Of a DNA stretch of 23,820 nucleotides, positions 8,772 through 15,214 are shown piece by piece. The stretch spans positions 1-23,820 of the IMG/VR virus record IMGVR_UViG_3300035661_001517; one strand, written 5' to 3'. The notes below the pieces were generated by a model, which was not told the origin of the DNA, did not search any database, and worked only from the letters and a program-made list of their open reading frames with translations. Positions within the stretch are counted from its first letter, which is position 1, and each line of letters opens with the position of its first letter. A program made the translations under genes and the position numbers. This DNA is from a virus.

Positions 8772-9640
8772 TAGTCTATTTCCTTATCTTCTCTTAGTGA
8801 TACTATTACTGGTTGAATATATGTGTCCATTATCTGTTCATAGGATATTTCCCATACCTTACCAATAAAATAATTTGGTGCCTGTATTCTTTGTAGATCA
8901 GATAAACCACTTCCTGCTAATGCTGTTCTACCTATGGAATCTTTAAGAACTATTGCCCCAATTTGATTAGCATATTTACCTTGTCCATATTCAACACCAA
9001 TACATAGTAAATCAACTGTTGGTCTATTTTTAAGCTTTATACTATGATTTACTCTGTGACTAAATTCATAATAAGTATCAGGTTCTACAAGCATACAACC
9101 TTCCCAACCCATAGAGGTTAGTTCATCCTTATACTTAAAGGCCTCTCGTCCAGACATTGTAACCGTGTGAACTACTGAAATATTTTTAGGCACTATTGTA
9201 TATAGTAGATTTCTAGCTCTTTCTAATCTGTCTGCATATAGATATAAACCCACCTCAATAAAGTCAAATACTCTAACTAGACATTTACCTTCTTGACTAA
9301 ATTTAGTTTCTATACCCTTCTTAAAGTTAGTTCTAAACGTAGTTAGTATGGCTGATTTACTCCTATCCCCTAATTTACCTATTGAGTCATAGTTAAACTC
9401 TCCTACTAGTGTGAAGTTATCTCCGGCTAGTGAGCTAATATACTCATTCATCTTAGGCAGATTAAATTCTTTCCAGTCACTAGTAAAGAATCTAACTACA
9501 CCATTAATCTTTGAGATAAATATCTGATGTCCATCATACTTAGTTGAAACTAAGTATCTGATGTTATCAAATAAAGCTAATGTTTTAGCAGGTAGTTTAT
9601 CAAAAGCTTTACCCTTTTGTGGTTTCCAGCCTATCTTCAT
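8771..9640 (-). CDS. ATP-dependent DNA ligase (289 aa)
   Basis: Joins nicks, for example between Okazaki fragments, by adenylating a lysine. Motif I is K-Y-D-G (34-37) with Lys34 as the adenylated residue. Glu81 in V-G-E-F-N (79-83) fits motif III, E-G-C-M-L-V (180-185) is motif IV, and I-K-L-K-N-R (201-206) is motif V with two Lys. A short OB-fold-like tail follows from about 208. It is smaller than T7 ligase (359 residues), with a shortened N-terminus. The start at 9640 is supported by AAGGAG six bases upstream on the - strand. The gene overlaps the end of the preceding HTH gene by 32 bp. Confidence 0.85.
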   Translation of the reverse strand: MKIGWKPQKGKAFDKLPAKTLALFDNIRYLVSTKYDGHQIFISKINGVVRFFTSDWKEFNLPKMNEYISSLAGDNFTLVGEFNYDSIGKLGDRSKSAILTTFRTNFKKGIETKFSQEGKCLVRVFDFIEVGLYLYADRLERARNLLYTIVPKNISVVHTVTMSGREAFKYKDELTSMGWEGCMLVEPDTYYEFSHRVNHSIKLKNRPTVDLLCIGVEYGQGKYANQIGAIVLKDSIGRTALAGSGLSDLQRIQAPNYFIGKVWEISYEQIMDTYIQPVIVSLREDKEID

Positions 9641-9902
9641 TTAGTCTCCTTTGTTCCTTAAATATTTCAAGATGAGCTTCTAACTCTTCTACTGACTTGT
9701 ATATATTTATAAGTATATTAAAGTTATCTAATATTGCCTTACAAATAATAGGTGTTGGACATTTAGTCTTGCCTGTTGCATAGTAATGAACTTGTAAAGT
9801 AGATACACCAATTAAAGCTGCTATATGAGGCTTAGTATATTTTCTTTCAATTAATAGATGCATTGCTGCCATAAGTGGCAGTTCTAATGGTTTATTTTCC
9901 AT
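9609..9902 (-). CDS. Small helix-turn-helix protein (97 aa)
   Basis: Residues about 23-50 read as a Cro/XRE-like helix-turn-helix: T-K-P-H-I-A-A-L-I-G-V-S followed by a recognition helix with V-H-Y-Y-A-T-G-K. The C-terminal part is an acidic/basic coiled-coil-like helix with L-E-A-H-L-E-I-F-K-E-Q-R-R. It could be a transcription regulator of this operon, but nothing in the sequence identifies its operator. No strong Shine-Dalgarno precedes ATG 9902; translation may depend on coupling to folE, which it overlaps by 11 bp. A lone HTH protein does not by itself indicate a lysogenic lifestyle. Confidence 0.6.
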   Translation of the reverse strand: MENKPLELPLMAAMHLLIERKYTKPHIAALIGVSTLQVHYYATGKTKCPTPIICKAILDNFNILINIYKSVEELEAHLEIFKEQRRLNEDRLETTKG

Positions 9903-10455
9903 GGGTGTTTATTGTATTAAGAAACTCTGTCTTAACACCCTCCTCAGTTAGAAACAAACCAGTTAATTTAGTTGTAACAGTTCTTGCTCCGTGATGTCTA
10001 ACACCTCTAGTACTAACACACATATGCTCAGCAACTATTTGAACACCTACACCTCTAGGTTGTAATAGTTTCTGTAATTCATCTGCAATTTGTGTAGTTA
10101 GTCTTTCTTGAACTTGTAAACGTCTTGAGAATCTTTCAACTATTCTGTTCAATTTACTTAAACCTACTATCTTATCACTAGGTAAATATGCAATGTGACA
10201 GATACCACGAATAGGTGCTAAATGATGAGAACAGTGTGAAATAACTGGAATAGCTAATTCCACAACCATCTGGTCTGTACCTTCATCTTCAAAGGTTGTA
10301 AAGTTAAAATCCTTCTCATAACCTTCTGACCAATCATCATCCCAAGCCTTAATAAATCTTAGGGCAGTTCCTTCTGTATGTTGGTCTAATCTACCTTTTG
10401 AAATATATTCCATTACTTTTTCCATTGCTTGCACAGCATCATCTCTTGTTACCAT
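9892..10455 (-). CDS. folE: GTP cyclohydrolase I (187 aa)
   Basis: Converts GTP to dihydroneopterin triphosphate, the first step of 7-deazaguanine synthesis. Zinc ligands are visible: Cys75 and His78 in S-H-C-S-H-H-L-A-P (73-81) and Cys146 in E-H-M-C-V (143-147). The signature V-G-L-S-K-L-N-R-I-V (97-106) and Q-V-Q-E-R-L-T (114-120) are those of FolE, as is R-G-V (150-152). The usual Glu in CEHH is Ser here (C-S-H-H), a change I believe also occurs in other FolE proteins. It overlaps queC by 7 bp; AAGGAG lies upstream of the start. In this company it most likely feeds the deazaguanine pathway rather than folate synthesis. Confidence 0.93.
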   Translation of the reverse strand: MVTRDDAVQAMEKVMEYISKGRLDQHTEGTALRFIKAWDDDWSEGYEKDFNFTTFEDEGTDQMVVELAIPVISHCSHHLAPIRGICHIAYLPSDKIVGLSKLNRIVERFSRRLQVQERLTTQIADELQKLLQPRGVGVQIVAEHMCVSTRGVRHHGARTVTTKLTGLFLTEEGVKTEFLNTINTHGK

Positions 10456-11138
10456 TCTCCACTCTCCTTAAGTAAATTTTTTGCATACTCTGTATCTCTA
10501 TATAAAGTAGTATCAGTTATATTAGCTAATGCCCATATTCTTTCAACACAGGTTCCACACCTACCACAATGAACATCTAAGTTACCCTCATAACAAGAAT
10601 AGGTTTGGTTAGGCACCATCCCATATTTAACACCCATTTCAGCTATTTGTCTTTTATCCATTTTAGCAAAAGGTGCTACAAGTTCAAGTCTTGCCCAAGT
10701 ACCATTTCTAATAGCACTAGACATAGCCCTATTAAACTCTTGTGTACAATCAGGATACTGTGCATTATCACCCATATGACTTGCTAACATAATTTTAGTT
10801 AAGCCATTACTCTCAGCAATACCTGTAGCAATACTAAGCATAATACCATTTCTAAAAGGCACAACTGTTGATCTCATATTATCCTCTGCATAGTGTCCGT
10901 GTGGAATAGGCCCATCACTTAACAAAGCAGATTTTATATTTGAGAATATAGTATCAAGGTATATAACTTTATGTGGAATAGCTAAGCGTTCACAGTTGAG
11001 TTTTGCCATTTTAATTTCTTGGCCATTATGTTTACTACCATAGTTAAAACTAATAGCTAATGCTATTTGGTCCTTATAGATATGAAGAGCTGATGTACTA
11101 TCAAGCCCACCTGAATAAATTAATACTGTATCTTTCAT
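10449..11138 (-). CDS. queC: 7-cyano-7-deazaguanine (preQ0) synthase (229 aa)
   Basis: Converts 7-carboxy-7-deazaguanine to preQ0 using ATP and ammonia. The PP-loop motif is S-G-G-L-D-S-T (9-15). The zinc-binding motif near the C-terminus has Cys182, Cys191, Cys194 and Cys197, giving the CX8CX2CX2C spacing of canonical QueC. Other family blocks are F-N-Y-G (31-34), V-V-P-F-R-N (92-97) and the region around A-P-F-A-K-M-D-K (155-162). The length of 229 is normal. No glutamine amidotransferase domain is fused to it, unlike some phage QueC proteins. It overlaps folE downstream and dpdA upstream (4 bp), so the genes are translationally coupled. Confidence 0.95.
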   Translation of the reverse strand: MKDTVLIYSGGLDSTSALHIYKDQIALAISFNYGSKHNGQEIKMAKLNCERLAIPHKVIYLDTIFSNIKSALLSDGPIPHGHYAEDNMRSTVVPFRNGIMLSIATGIAESNGLTKIMLASHMGDNAQYPDCTQEFNRAMSSAIRNGTWARLELVAPFAKMDKRQIAEMGVKYGMVPNQTYSCYEGNLDVHCGRCGTCVERIWALANITDTTLYRDTEYAKNLLKESGEW

Positions 11139-11833
11139 CTTACAAGTCCTTCTAGAAAACTAATATTTTCCTGCATAAATAAATTTATATAAGTAAGTGG
11201 TTCATCAAAACGTACTGATAAACAATTCTTTCTAGTTTGATTCTTTAATAACTCTCCACAAAAGCCCTGCCATATAGCAGCACTACTATCCCAAGAGTAT
11301 ATCCAGTAACTATAAGGTGATAACATACCTAATTCCCAACAACTATCTGTTGCACCTAATAAGTGAATTTTCTTTTTAGGCATACCTACAGTTAAATAGT
11401 CTCTAAATAGTTCATATCTTGCACCAGGTGAATGTCTATAGTCAAGATGTTCCTCACTAACACCTACCATATCTATTTCTCTATCAAACATAAACTCACA
11501 AAATTGTTCTGGAGTTTTTGGAATACACATAACTTTATAACCAGCTTCCTTAAACTCTTTCAATCCATCTCTTGTTCCATCAGGACATATAAGTATTGTT
11601 GCCTTTACTTTATCAGCGGCCTCAAGCATTTCCTTAGGTGATAAACAATAACCCAGTTCAAAGAAACTATTATCAAGATATTTTATTCCTTCTAACTTAG
11701 CACAAGCTTTTGCATACTTTTCATCTGAAAGAACTAAATGTGTTAGTACCATATTTAGTCCTTTATTGTAATACTTATCAACAACATCAATAAGGCTTGT
11801 TGGAGCAATATGAATTAGTCTAATTGGATCCAT
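11135..11833 (-). CDS. dpdA: DpdA-like DNA-guanine transglycosylase, TGT fold (232 aa)
   Basis: Proposed to exchange guanine in phage DNA for a 7-deazaguanine base. Asp54 in Y-L-D-N-S-F-F-E (52-59) matches the D-N-G-A-F-E type motif of DpdA proteins and aligns with the D-S-G-G-F-Q of tRNA-guanine transglycosylase. P-D-G (84-86), I-H-L-L-G (156-160) and S-W-D-S-S-A (180-185) follow in the TGT order, the last Asp (182) being in the position of the TGT nucleophile. No CXCX2C zinc motif is seen. I use ATG 11833 (GGAGGT at 11839-11844, five-base spacing, TAATG coupling to queE), not the longer in-frame ATG 11878, which lies inside queE. The linkage to queC and queE supports a DNA role. A tRNA-directed TGT is the alternative but less likely given size and motifs. 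Confidence 0.75.
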   Translation of the reverse strand: MDPIRLIHIAPTSLIDVVDKYYNKGLNMVLTHLVLSDEKYAKACAKLEGIKYLDNSFFELGYCLSPKEMLEAADKVKATILICPDGTRDGLKEFKEAGYKVMCIPKTPEQFCEFMFDREIDMVGVSEEHLDYRHSPGARYELFRDYLTVGMPKKKIHLLGATDSCWELGMLSPYSYWIYSWDSSAAIWQGFCGELLKNQTRKNCLSVRFDEPLTYINLFMQENISFLEGLVR

Positions 11834-12435
11834 TATTGACCTCCATATAATTTGTGTAGTTGAATTGATAGTTTCCACTCTGGGTTATCAATTATGTAGT
11901 TAGCACACCATCTAATGTTATCTAAGTCTAGTGTAGACTCAAAACTAATTGGTTGAAGATATTTCTCAGCAAGAGTAAGATTCCATATCTCCTCTGGAGG
12001 ATTGTTTTTACTAGTGGGAAGTTTTAACTCATCATAACCTTCAAGTAATACTTTAGCTTTAATTGACCACCTTTTCTTAGGTGAATAGGTAATCCAATCA
12101 GCATTATTAATATTATCTAAGTTTTCCCCATTAGTTTCTACTTGAACATAATGCCCAAATAGCTGTAACTTAGTTATTAACTCATTTAGATCTTGAAGTG
12201 AGGGTTCACCCCCCGTAATAACTACGTGGTTTATACCTGAAGTAAATTTAATTATATCTTCTATGGAACAGTTAACTACTTTTGACTTATCAGTATGTAG
12301 TGGTTCATCACAAACTTTCCCACCACCAAAATCACAAGCTAAATTACAACCAAAGAATCTTATAAAAGATGCAGGTGTTCCAGAATGATGACCCTCACTC
12401 TGGATTGACTTAAACATTTCAACTATTTTGAACAC
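11833..12435 (-). CDS. queE: 7-carboxy-7-deazaguanine synthase, radical SAM (200 aa)
   Basis: Rearranges 6-carboxy-tetrahydropterin to 7-carboxy-7-deazaguanine with SAM and a [4Fe-4S] cluster. The N-terminus E-M-F-K-S-I-Q-S-E-G (6-15) and F-I-R-F-F-G-C-N-L (24-32) are typical of QueE, as are T-G-G-E-P-S (74-79), V-E-T-N-G (98-102) and Y-S-P-K (117-120). The cluster cysteines are Cys30, Cys34 and Cys42, spaced CX3CX7C with a Gly-rich insert D-F-G-G-G-K-V. This differs from the CX3CX2C and CX14CX2C forms known for the family. The C-terminal S-I-Q-L-H-K-L (190-196) is the usual QueE ending. It shares one base with dpdA downstream and overlaps queD by 13 bp. Confidence 0.92.
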   Translation of the reverse strand: MFKIVEMFKSIQSEGHHSGTPASFIRFFGCNLACDFGGGKVCDEPLHTDKSKVVNCSIEDIIKFTSGINHVVITGGEPSLQDLNELITKLQLFGHYVQVETNGENLDNINNADWITYSPKKRWSIKAKVLLEGYDELKLPTSKNNPPEEIWNLTLAEKYLQPISFESTLDLDNIRWCANYIIDNPEWKLSIQLHKLYGGQ

Positions 12436-12929
12436 TTATAGCTCCTTTTGTTTCCACCAAGTTGAACTTCAATTTCTGGTATATTATAATAGGTAACTTC
12501 TTCACCTACAAATGGTTTTAGTCTTTTAGCTACTGCCCAACCCGTAAGAGTTTCTTGAACTCTAACTTCTTTAACTGGTAAACCATTATCAACACAAGCT
12601 CTAAATATATGGTAAGCCATATTTTCTGCTGTTGGATTATAGTCAATCTCAACCATTCTAAGAGGAAGTAATCTTAGCATTGCTTTGTAGTGGTCTGCTA
12701 ATATATCCTCTGAGTAGAACATAAATGAATGGTCCCAAGCTTCAAACAAGTGACTAAGTTTGTTCTTTAGTTCACCAAAGTCCATAACCATTCCATCTTC
12801 ATTTAGGTATTCAGACTCAAGTGCAACCTCAAATATATAACTATGTCCGTGAATACTTTGACACTTTTTACTGTATGATGATACTAGTCTATGTGATATC
12901 TCTGCCTTAAATTGTTTAGTTGCTACCAT
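12423..12929 (-). CDS. queD: 6-carboxy-5,6,7,8-tetrahydropterin synthase (168 aa)
   Basis: Second step of the pathway, converting dihydroneopterin triphosphate to 6-carboxy-tetrahydropterin. Zinc ligands are His13 in I-S-H-R-L, and His27 and His29 in S-I-H-G-H-S-Y (25-31). Cys23 is the catalytic cysteine; Asp66-His67 (W-D-H-S) and Glu126 (V-Q-E-T) complete the active site. V-M-D-F-G-E-L-K (48-55) and P-T-A-E-N-M-A (99-105) are family signatures. It is longer than the 120-130 residues usual for QueD, mainly through a C-terminal extension of about 25 residues. ATG 12929 lies in the end of the exonuclease gene (14 bp overlap) and follows AAGGAAAG on the - strand. Confidence 0.93.
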   Translation of the reverse strand: MVATKQFKAEISHRLVSSYSKKCQSIHGHSYIFEVALESEYLNEDGMVMDFGELKNKLSHLFEAWDHSFMFYSEDILADHYKAMLRLLPLRMVEIDYNPTAENMAYHIFRACVDNGLPVKEVRVQETLTGWAVAKRLKPFVGEEVTYYNIPEIEVQLGGNKRSYKCSK

Positions 12930-13506
12930 TTATTCTTTCCTTTATATATAGTGCTAACTTTCTTGTTAGCTTAACATCAGTCATAGAGTTATGTAAATTA
13001 CCTTCTTCTATGATACCAAATTCTTCACAAACTGTACCTAGTTTTTGGTTAAACGTCTTTGGTAAGACTCCCATAAACTGGATAAATTTTAATGCTTCAA
13101 AAACATCAATTTGTTTTCTAGTAAAATATAGGTTAATCTGTCTACCAAATAAACTAAATAGTTCTTCTAAGAAAAACTTATCAAATGTACTATTATTATA
13201 ACCACAAGGAATAACCTTATGGTCACCACAATTAACTGTAACTAGGTGCATAATGCTTTTAACTACAAATTCTGCTTCTAAACCATTAGTCTCTAGCCAA
13301 TCAATACTTAGACCATTTACATTCATAGCCTCAGGTGATACTGTAACTGCTCTTCCATATGTAGAAGGTTTTATATAGTAGTCAAATTCATCTATAACTG
13401 TGCCTGTATCAGTCTTACAAAGTAGGCCCGATATCTGAACAATAGCTGCTCCTTCTTTAATATCTAAACCCGTTGTTTCAACGTCATACCATAAGGAATA
13501 ACTCAT
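12916..13506 (-). CDS. DnaQ-like 3'-5' exonuclease, DEDDh type (196 aa)
   Basis: The five catalytic residues of a DEDDh exonuclease are visible: Asp8 and Glu10 in Y-D-V-E-T-T-G-L, Asp109 in N-S-T-F-D-K, and His172 and Asp177 in H-N-S-M-T-D. Q-I-S-G after the first motif and the N-T-F-N-Q-K-like segment (T-F-N-Q-K-L, 151-156) fit RNase T/DnaQ relatives. It lies between queF and queD, overlapping both (4 bp with queF, 14 bp with queD), which is a curious place for an exonuclease. The phage polymerase has its own proofreading domain, so this enzyme may act in RNA or DNA turnover, or in trimming ends, rather than as its subunit. Confidence 0.85.
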   Translation of the reverse strand: MSYSLWYDVETTGLDIKEGAAIVQISGLLCKTDTGTVIDEFDYYIKPSTYGRAVTVSPEAMNVNGLSIDWLETNGLEAEFVVKSIMHLVTVNCGDHKVIPCGYNNSTFDKFFLEELFSLFGRQINLYFTRKQIDVFEALKFIQFMGVLPKTFNQKLGTVCEEFGIIEEGNLHNSMTDVKLTRKLALYIKERINGSN

Positions 13507-13952
13507 CCTTCTCTGCCCAATCTAAGACAAGTTTTAAAGCTGTTACCAACTTCAACTATTGTTGTTACATTACCCCTAGGCATCATCTCAAGTTTAACAT
13601 ATAGTTCTTGTGGATTAAGTTTACCTTTAAGAGTATTATAAATTCCATTAGCTAAATCCTCGTGACTAATATTTACATTTCTAAAACTATTAATCCATAG
13701 TTTAAATGCCTTTAGTTCAACTGTTAGTTTATCTGGTTTAAACTCAACTGTAACTTTACCTGAGTCAGGATATCCACTAACTGGACATAATGCTGATATC
13801 TCTGGGTGTATCATTGTAACCCAATAGTTATTACTTCCATCAACAGGCCAAGTTACAAGGTCCTCCTTAACATCAAAAGACTCAATTATCTTTCTACCAT
13901 ATCTCTCTGCATCTGAGCTTAATTTTGCTCTTTCATTACTAAATGTACTCAT
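13503..13952 (-). CDS. queF: NADPH-dependent preQ0 reductase (149 aa)
   Basis: Reduces preQ0 to preQ1 (7-aminomethyl-7-deazaguanine). Catalytic residues are in place: Cys56 and Asp63 in L-C-P-V-S-G-Y-P-D (55-63), and His97-Glu98 in S-H-E-D (96-99). The numbering is one off from the Bacillus subtilis enzyme (Cys55, Asp62, His96, Glu97). The NADPH-binding QueF motif E-L-K-A-F-K-L-W (79-86) matches E(S/L)K(S/A)xK(L/Y)(Y/F/W) at every position. That motif is missing from the archaeal QueF-like amidinotransferases, so a reductase is the better call. Length is that of the single-domain type. AGGAG precedes ATG 13952, and the gene starts 1 bp after the flap endonuclease gene. Confidence 0.92.
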   Translation of the reverse strand: MSTFSNERAKLSSDAERYGRKIIESFDVKEDLVTWPVDGSNNYWVTMIHPEISALCPVSGYPDSGKVTVEFKPDKLTVELKAFKLWINSFRNVNISHEDLANGIYNTLKGKLNPQELYVKLEMMPRGNVTTIVEVGNSFKTCLRLGREG

Positions 13953-13953
13953 T

Positions 13954-14778
13954 TTATTCTCCTAATTTTTCAGTCCATAACTCAAGGTTATGTTCTTTTG
14001 TTACCTGGTGCATATTCACCAACCTCATATTTAATATTGCCTCTTTCTCTGTTTGCTTATTATCTAAATAAGCTTTAAGAGTATTTCTCCACAGTATCTT
14101 CTCATCTCTGGTTGAACCAAGTATAGCCTCAGCCTTTTTAGGCCCAATACCTTTAACACCTGCAATGCCATCAGCAGAGTCACCCATTAAACATTGTAAA
14201 TAGGGCCATCTTATTGCTTCCTCAGGTGTTGTTTCTACCCAACTCATTAATATCTTATACTTAAGATTTTCATAATAGTTAAAGTGAATTCCACTAACTC
14301 CATTGAACACATCCTTATCCACAGAACATAAAATATACTTTTCTGGATATTCACGTTTAAGCATACAAACTATATCATCTGCCTCATAGTCAGAATGGAT
14401 AAAAGCCTTAGTTGGATTATGTTCAACTAATAGAGACTTTAATTCTCTTAATCCAGAGGGATATCTGGTGTCTTTTCTGTTACTTTTATAATTAGGTGTT
14501 AGAGTATACCTGAAATTCTTACCTGATGTAAAGTGCAGTTCAAAGTCCTTACAACCTGTTATTTCTACATAGTTGTTTATCTTTGTATTTGCTACTTCAA
14601 AGGCTTCTTCTATATTAATTTCATATCCAGCCTCATCATCACCATACTCACAACCACTACAAGTTGCATAGACAATAGTATCAGCATCAATTAAAAGAAT
14701 CTTATCCTTTGTATCTGGTTTAAGGTGTATATTCTTAATTGCCTTTTCACGTTCTTCTACTCTTGTTTCCTCAAACAT
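13954..14778 (-). CDS. 5'-3' exonuclease / flap endonuclease, T5 D15-like (274 aa)
   Basis: Removes RNA primers and 5' flaps during replication. Metal-binding acids appear as L-I-D-A-D (29-33), Y-E-A-D-D (131-135), V-D-K-D (153-156) and M-G-D-S-A-D (198-203). N-Y-K-S-N-R-K (96-102) holds the basic residues that contact the scissile phosphate. The helix-3-turn-helix that grips duplex DNA is G-V-K-G-I-G-P-K-K-A (207-216). I use ATG 14778, which GGAG precedes with six-base spacing; the in-frame TTG at 14790 has no better support. It overlaps the preceding gene by 8 bp. The separate polymerase lacks this domain, so the two proteins would cooperate. Confidence 0.88.
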   Translation of the reverse strand: MFEETRVEEREKAIKNIHLKPDTKDKILLIDADTIVYATCSGCEYGDDEAGYEINIEEAFEVANTKINNYVEITGCKDFELHFTSGKNFRYTLTPNYKSNRKDTRYPSGLRELKSLLVEHNPTKAFIHSDYEADDIVCMLKREYPEKYILCSVDKDVFNGVSGIHFNYYENLKYKILMSWVETTPEEAIRWPYLQCLMGDSADGIAGVKGIGPKKAEAILGSTRDEKILWRNTLKAYLDNKQTEKEAILNMRLVNMHQVTKEHNLELWTEKLGE

Positions 14779-15214
14779 TATAGACTCCAAATTGTTTTTC
14801 TAAAGCTAAAATAAATAAACTATTTGTAGCAATATGTGCCATATGTGGTAGCCCACTTTCCAGATCTACTATCTCACCTTGAGCCATTGAACTATAATGT
14901 CTAAGTAGTGCAGCCTTATATCTGGGTATATCTTCTTTCTTGCTATTAATCCTCCAGTTTTCCTCAGGTTTAGGATACTTCTTAATACCATAAGTTAATA
15001 CTTTAGCTACATAGTCTAAAGCATCAAAGGGCATAAGATCATATCTTAGTTTACCCTCATCCTGTTTTACAGAAGTATTTGGACCTGCCCACTTATCCTT
15101 CCAATCAGAATCTGGTCTCACACTAGCCAATTGAGTATTAATTTTACCTTTCTTTTCATACGCTGTAACAGGTCCTTCACCATCTCTCCATTCATTTAGT
15201 TCTTTATTAGTCAT
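14771..15214 (-). CDS. dATP/dGTP diphosphohydrolase-domain protein, DUF5664-like (147 aa)
   Basis: The C-terminal two thirds match the phage dATP/dGTP diphosphohydrolase N-terminal domain family: Q-D-E-G-K-L-R-Y-D-L-M-P (51-62), T-Y-G-I-K-K-Y (74-80), E-N-W-R (85-88), R-Y-K-A-A-L-L-R-H (98-106), then G-E-I-V-D-L-E-S-G-L-P-H (113-124) and a final helix. His106, Glu114, Asp117, Glu119 and His124 are likely metal or substrate residues. Members relate to all-alpha NTP pyrophosphohydrolases and would convert dATP or dGTP to the monophosphate. The N-terminal 45 residues are charged and unrecognised. It overlaps the polymerase gene by 8 bp and has AGAGGAG upstream. Its presence could reshape the dGTP pool, but substrate choice is inference. 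Confidence 0.75.
   Translation of the reverse strand: MTNKELNEWRDGEGPVTAYEKKGKINTQLASVRPDSDWKDKWAGPNTSVKQDEGKLRYDLMPFDALDYVAKVLTYGIKKYPKPEENWRINSKKEDIPRYKAALLRHYSSMAQGEIVDLESGLPHMAHIATNSLFILALEKQFGVYNV

Noticed and set aside
9609-9902. Lysogeny repressor
   Set aside because: A single small HTH protein inside a metabolic operon, with no integrase, attachment site or divergent promoter, does not support lysogeny.
11834-11878. Longer dpdA start at ATG 11878
   Set aside because: It overlaps the end of queE and adds residues unlike the family; ATG 11833 has GGAGGT five bases upstream.
12920-13201. Antisense + strand reading frames over the replication module (also at 10605-10787 and 20734-20967)
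   Set aside because: They lie opposite well-supported genes, have no ribosome sites and low-complexity or hydrophobic products typical of shadow frames.
13503-13952. QueF-like amidinotransferase making archaeosine base
   Set aside because: The NADPH-binding motif E-L-K-A-F-K-L-W, absent from that group, is complete here.
9892-13952. Pathway serving queuosine in host tRNA
   Set aside because: Possible in principle, but no QueA or QueG is present and the transglycosylase has DpdA-like rather than tRNA-TGT features; kept only as an alternative.
14771-15214. 2-aminoadenine (Z) genome system suggested by the dATP/dGTP diphosphohydrolase domain
   Set aside because: No PurZ-like adenylosuccinate synthase or DatZ is visible in the window, and this domain occurs in many phages without Z-DNA.
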